From contig CAADRB010000029.1 of NCBI GenBank assembly GCA_900708905.1, positions 620,655 through 684,654 on the forward strand: a stretch of 64,000 nucleotides of DNA, read 5' to 3'. Positions 59,601-64,000 of the stretch are shown here, one piece after another. The notes under the pieces were generated by a model. That model had not been told where the DNA came from. It did no database searches and worked only from the letters and a program-made list of their open reading frames with translations. Numbering within the stretch: the stretch's first letter is position 1; each line of letters opens with the position of its first letter. Origin of the DNA: Hymenolepis diminuta (taxonomy: Eukaryota > Platyhelminthes > Cestoda > Cyclophyllidea > Hymenolepididae). Position numbers and translations under genes: made by a program.

Positions 59601-62600
59601 GCGTCAAAAATAGCTTTTTATAGCTCTGACCGTAATCGTTAAACAACTAAATCGGCTCTTTCTTGGTTGGAATAACCTTAGAATTCAATTCACGACTTTA
59701 GCAATCACAGTTTTAAATGTGAGAACTTGATTGTAATACAAGGCCCTTTTAATAGTTATTCAGCTTTAATAGTTAAGACCTACTGCAGGGTTACCATTTC
59801 CATGTTTTCACGAATGATCAGATTAAAAGAAAATGATCGAAGAATTTTGCAGCCGTATTTCGCTTTTTAAATCTAAGAGTTTTTAAAGTAGCGAATGCTT
59901 CCAGATGATCTACATTAATTAAATATCTAGATATATCCATTTTGATTGCAAACTTTCAATAATTGAATAGAGGAGTAGTTATCTTCCGTGAAGCTTACTA
60001 TCGAGACAAAGAAACAATTCATATTTATTTTGAGCCATTTTAGACATTTACTAGGGTCAGGAAAAGTATATTAATCACAAATACTCCTTATATTATGCAT
60101 TATTCCTATGAATTAATCCTCAGTATTGGTCAAACTCGTAGGGATACATGGCTTGTCATTTTAACTCATCGCAAAATCGCATCATAACATAAAAAACCGA
60201 GATAATTTATTAGTATGCTCGAACAATCGCCAATTATAATTCCGTACATGCATTTTGATTTACTAGTAATAGGACTATAAATAACATAAATTTCGTTCTA
60301 ATATACTGCTGAAAGAATTAATTTAAATTAATAAATCACGGGAATATAATGGTTAAGTATATTCAAGTTGCCCACTGAGGACCTGAGATCTATTGTAAAT
60401 ACGTTATGAAAGCAGATTTTGTAGGAATTTAAAAAAATATGCTGGTGAAAGTTAATATGTAAGTAGGAGAATGTTGTTTAGATTTTGAGAAAGCATACTG
60501 AAAGATATTAATGAGAGCTTTCAATTTCGAGAGCGCGCATAATTTTCACATACCTGCTTTGGAACCCATGTTTGTTATCGTCACATGTTAATAATTAGTC
60601 AAATGGTATCTCACTAGCCGACTTTTACGATAATAGTCGAATGTAGCACCAGTTTCTCACTGTCAGGTGGTGCACGTGTTTTAAACATTTAATCCACTTT
60701 ACTCGCATGATTTCTAAACAGAAATGAGCGGCCAGTAACTGCAATTATTACACAGTCTAACTCATCTCCGTTTAAAACACTCGAATCTGGTCAAACACAT
60801 TGAGCTATAACGGATCTAATAACAGTAGGGTGGCACTTAAATTTATATCATAAGTGTTTGCACACAGATATCCGCTTTACGCACGTAGTCAAATCGAGAT
60901 TATGCTTCTCTACAGCATAAATATCCACATGCAAACTCACATCCTCATGCCATTTGGAGTTCAAGTAAACAATCTGATCGTGTAAAGATGACCGCAAGTT
61001 TACAAATCCGCATTCGAACGTTTTGACTAGAATTTGGTCATGAAATTTTACTAATATTATAAAAATTGCTTCAATGAGCCGCGATCGGTAAGTTGTTCAA
61101 CAAATGATCTCACATCCCGATGTTTACTGCGGATATCATATGACTGTCTGATGTGATTGCATATACAACCGACTTAAGACGATAAACTGTCAACCTAGAA
61201 AAAGTTTGCATACACCTTGACTGCGGTTTCCGGGTGGAAGCTAGATTACAGATTTCATGTTAACAAATCGTAAGTCAAGATCTGCACCGACCATTATCTA
61301 TATTGAAGAACAAAACTAACTAGATATACAGATAGATAGTTGATTTTGGTTATGAAAAAATCTGGGTAAACGAAACAGTTTTTTTAATTCCAAGTATTAC
61401 ATTGCATTTTTTAATATCTTTCACCAGTAATCTAAAATCTATCTGAGAATAGAATAACAAGATTAAGGATTAATGAGTCACCTATTGGCTAACCGATAAT
61501 TAAGGTAAGATTTGAAAAAATAGTTAAAGTACTGCAAGAGGATACATGACTGACCACTCAATTTAAACAATTGGTCAATAGCCTCTGAACGCCACGAATA
61601 AGAAATTAGACAGGAATTTCCGGGGCAAATCCGGACACTTGAACTTTGGAACATTACACAGTGAACTATACCCATCGAGTAAAAGAGGACAAACTGATTT
61701 ACTATGAATACGAATTGTGTAAGACCTGGCTTCATTCCCCACATCTGTTTTTTGAATTCTCCCTTTTATCCCATATTGGGTTTATTTATTGTTTCGACTA
61801 TACAAATACTTCCTCAAAATTTAAAGTTGTAATTATTTTTGCATAGCCATGGATAATAATACCATCAAACACATAAAAATGCTAGATTAGTGGGTAGAAA
61901 TCTAAATTATACCATTGGGCTTCTATTGAATAATTAGTGAAACGAAAGTTTGTTAACGAGAAGTGGAAAACCAGCAACAGAAAGGACATACATCACAGTC
62001 TAGATGTGGTCAAAATGCATGGCTTTTTCACTTTCTATTCCTAGAATTATCTCAATATCGAAATTAGATTTAAGTGTAGATTTAAAACAAATATTTATTT
62101 AGTAAGCAGAAATTGATTTTCGGAAATCTCATCAAATTTACCCAGATTTTGATGGCTGATATAAAGCAACTTATGAAGTCATATTTTGAAATGTATTTAA
62201 CAGGATATTTATGCCGGGGAAAATAATAAAACATTTTCTAGAATATTAACTATAGCCATATTAAGGAAAGTTACAGTATTCTCTTTCATTGGATGTAATG
62301 AATGTTCTCAGACCATTATTAAGACATTCTCAAGGCTGATTAACATACTTTAAACTACCAAACGAAGGGCTTATATCAGAAATAATAGACACCAAAGGCC
62401 CAAACGAGTCAAGAGTGAGTTTTCTATTCAGTGATAACATTATAAGATTGTTTACTGGGACGGCCTGAGAAAAATACGATAAACTAAATTCCTCCGTTAC
62501 ATCTAAATAAAAGAAAAGTTATTAAATGTATTTCATGAAAAATAATTTCGAATTCCGACCTATGCCAAAACTGGTAAACACTATTAATAACTTCATATCA

Positions 62601-63550
62601 TATAACGATGAGTAGGCGTGAATTTCTTTCGTCGGAATCACTTATTTAAAGAAAGAATCTTTAAATCTGAGATAATAAATTAGAAAGATAGATTCTATTT
62701 TCTAAATAATGTATCTTGTCTTTCAACGACAACGGAGTTGTGTCTATTTGCAACTGCTCGGCACTCATAAATCAATTTTCCCATTGGTTCCTCACTTTTA
62801 TCTTATTGATTTTCACAAAAGAGTCAAGGACGGCATCAGCAACTTCCAATTGTGGGTTCATTAACAGTGGGTCAGCTACTTATAAATGACCACAAGTAAT
62901 GCTCTTCTACACAAGCAGATTAGGTAGTTTGAATGGGTGACGTAATTAAATAATTCACATTAAATTTTCACTGAGTTGTGGAAGTGGCTAGAGTGACACG
63001 TAAAATTTACATTCTCAAAGAACTCTATTAAGAGAGCAGCTTAAAAGGATTCATATTATTTAAAATAAGGTTGATTGGTTGTTTGCATGTAAAGATCGAA
63101 AGGGAATTTAAGAAAACTTGAATAAAATTATATAAAATGAGTGTAATTCAAGAATCTCGAAAATTCAGTAAAAAATAAAGCAATCATGCCTACCAAAATT
63201 GGCTTTTCGAGGGTTGTGAATTGGAAACATTCAACAAATACATTCTCATAAAATAAGGGACAGCCGGAAGAGGTAATATTGTATAAACTTTCGCTTAATA
63301 TTCGGTAACATATTTCTCAAGTCTTGGAAGACTCATTTGATTCGTGTATTTTCGAAATTTCAACGCCTATCCAATAGATGAAAGATACGATTAACGACCA
63401 GATAATATTAAAGCAGGTTAGATTTTCTTAATACAACATGGTTAATTATAATTATGTGGTACCAGTGATAAACAAAACAATATGACAAAAATGTACAATT
63501 TTATTCTATTTGATGCAAATTAATAAATCAGCGCTTTTTTTGCTAACAAA
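56640..63550. other. AT-rich intergenic region, no supported gene
   Basis: The largest open frame (58010-58450, +, 146 codons) has no recognisable domain, no clear splice context and local base composition, so I do not call it. A GC-richer patch at about 57430-57600 has no long frame. A GGGTTCGAATCCC block at 56835-56847 resembles a tRNA T-arm but no tRNA fold surrounds it. I see nothing else. Confidence 0.5.
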
Positions 63551-63558
63551 TATCTTTA

Positions 63559-63729
63559 AAGTCCTCGGAAGAAATATGCATACCTCTGGGCTGATGTCAG
63601 CGAAAATCTGAAGCAAACAGTCACGAGGATTTCAGTTTCATTTCGTTATCAAATTACCAAGTTGGAAACTTTATCTCAGCTTGATGAACCAAAGGATGAA
63701 TACGACCCTAACGAAGTTTTGATTTAATC
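63559..63729 (+). CDS. Possible 3'-terminal exon of an unseen gene
   Basis: After a T-rich stretch with GCTAAC and an AG at 63557-63558, an open frame of about 56 codons runs to TAA near 63727. Its composition is protein-like (for example KYAYLWADVSENLKQ and a final acidic DEPKDEYDPNEV), and AATAAA follows at about 63976. No upstream partner exon was identified and no family is recognised, so a chance frame remains likely. Confidence 0.2.
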
Positions 63730-64000
63730 GTGATATCACATCAAACTAAGTTAATTGGAAGTTGTGGAGCTCACAACGCTACCAAAGCTGAGCAAGGGAA
63801 CCTCACGTGCGCTAGAACGTTCTGGAAAGTGCAATGTGTGTAACCGATCGCGTAGCGAACAAGCGCAGCCGTGCGTGCAGAGGCCACCTCAGCCAACCAC
63901 CGATCAATATTCCTGCAGCGTAGCGTTGATTGTATTTAATGACTATGCTTCTGGCAGCAGGCCATAATAGTGAGCAATAAACTCTCTCCGCTCAATACCT

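Noticed and set aside
1..64000. CRISPR arrays, rRNA, bacterial operons, intact retrotransposons or viral genes
   Set aside because: No regular spacer arrays, no rRNA-like blocks, no reverse transcriptase, integrase or transposase frames were recognised.

Overview
This window looks like a piece of a metazoan nuclear genome, most likely from a flatworm (Platyhelminthes, possibly a tapeworm or another parasitic lineage). It is AT-rich (roughly one third G+C by eye). Its genes are split by GT-AG introns, and several introns are only 34 to 90 nt long, including a 34-nt intron close to a 5' end, a size range known from flatworms. The products are animal proteins: a fibrillar procollagen, TRIP13, TELO2, a B-type-like cyclin and a death-domain protein. 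I saw no bacterial, viral or intact transposon genes. The species is inferred, not proven.

Layout. Positions 1-14436 are AT-rich intergenic DNA with a diverged tandem duplication near the left end. A divergent mitotic-type cyclin lies at 14460-16526 (+, 8 exons). Positions 16600-28250 are mostly non-coding; three sets of short open segments with good splice sites there may be small + strand genes, at low confidence. From 28303 to 56271 every supported gene is on the minus strand. In order of position these are: a coiled-coil/death-domain protein with a very long charged tail (28303-33067, 2 exons); TRIP13/Pch2, an AAA+ ATPase that remodels HORMA-domain proteins (34855-40732, 5 exons); TELO2/Tel2, a co-chaperone adaptor for PIKK kinases (41025-45633, 3 exons); and a fibrillar procollagen alpha chain (48253-56271, 10 exons). 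Positions 56272-64000 are intergenic except for the collagen promoter region and a doubtful terminal exon near 63.6 kb.

How the genes relate. The cyclin, TELO2 and TRIP13 all act in cell-cycle or chromosome-maintenance pathways. TELO2 and TRIP13 are tandem and only 292 bp apart, with a TELO2 poly(A) signal between them and a splice-acceptor-like AG just before the TRIP13 start. That arrangement fits a polycistronic, spliced-leader trans-spliced unit, which is an inference. The collagen is the structural outlier and has the most unusual protein features: its C-propeptide lacks exactly the two cysteines (C2 and C3) that join chains in vertebrate fibrillar procollagens, and its helix has one 10-residue interruption followed 49 residues later by the only cysteine in the helix.

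Exon models were built by hand from reading frames, splice consensus and phase. Each main gene closes in frame through all its junctions.
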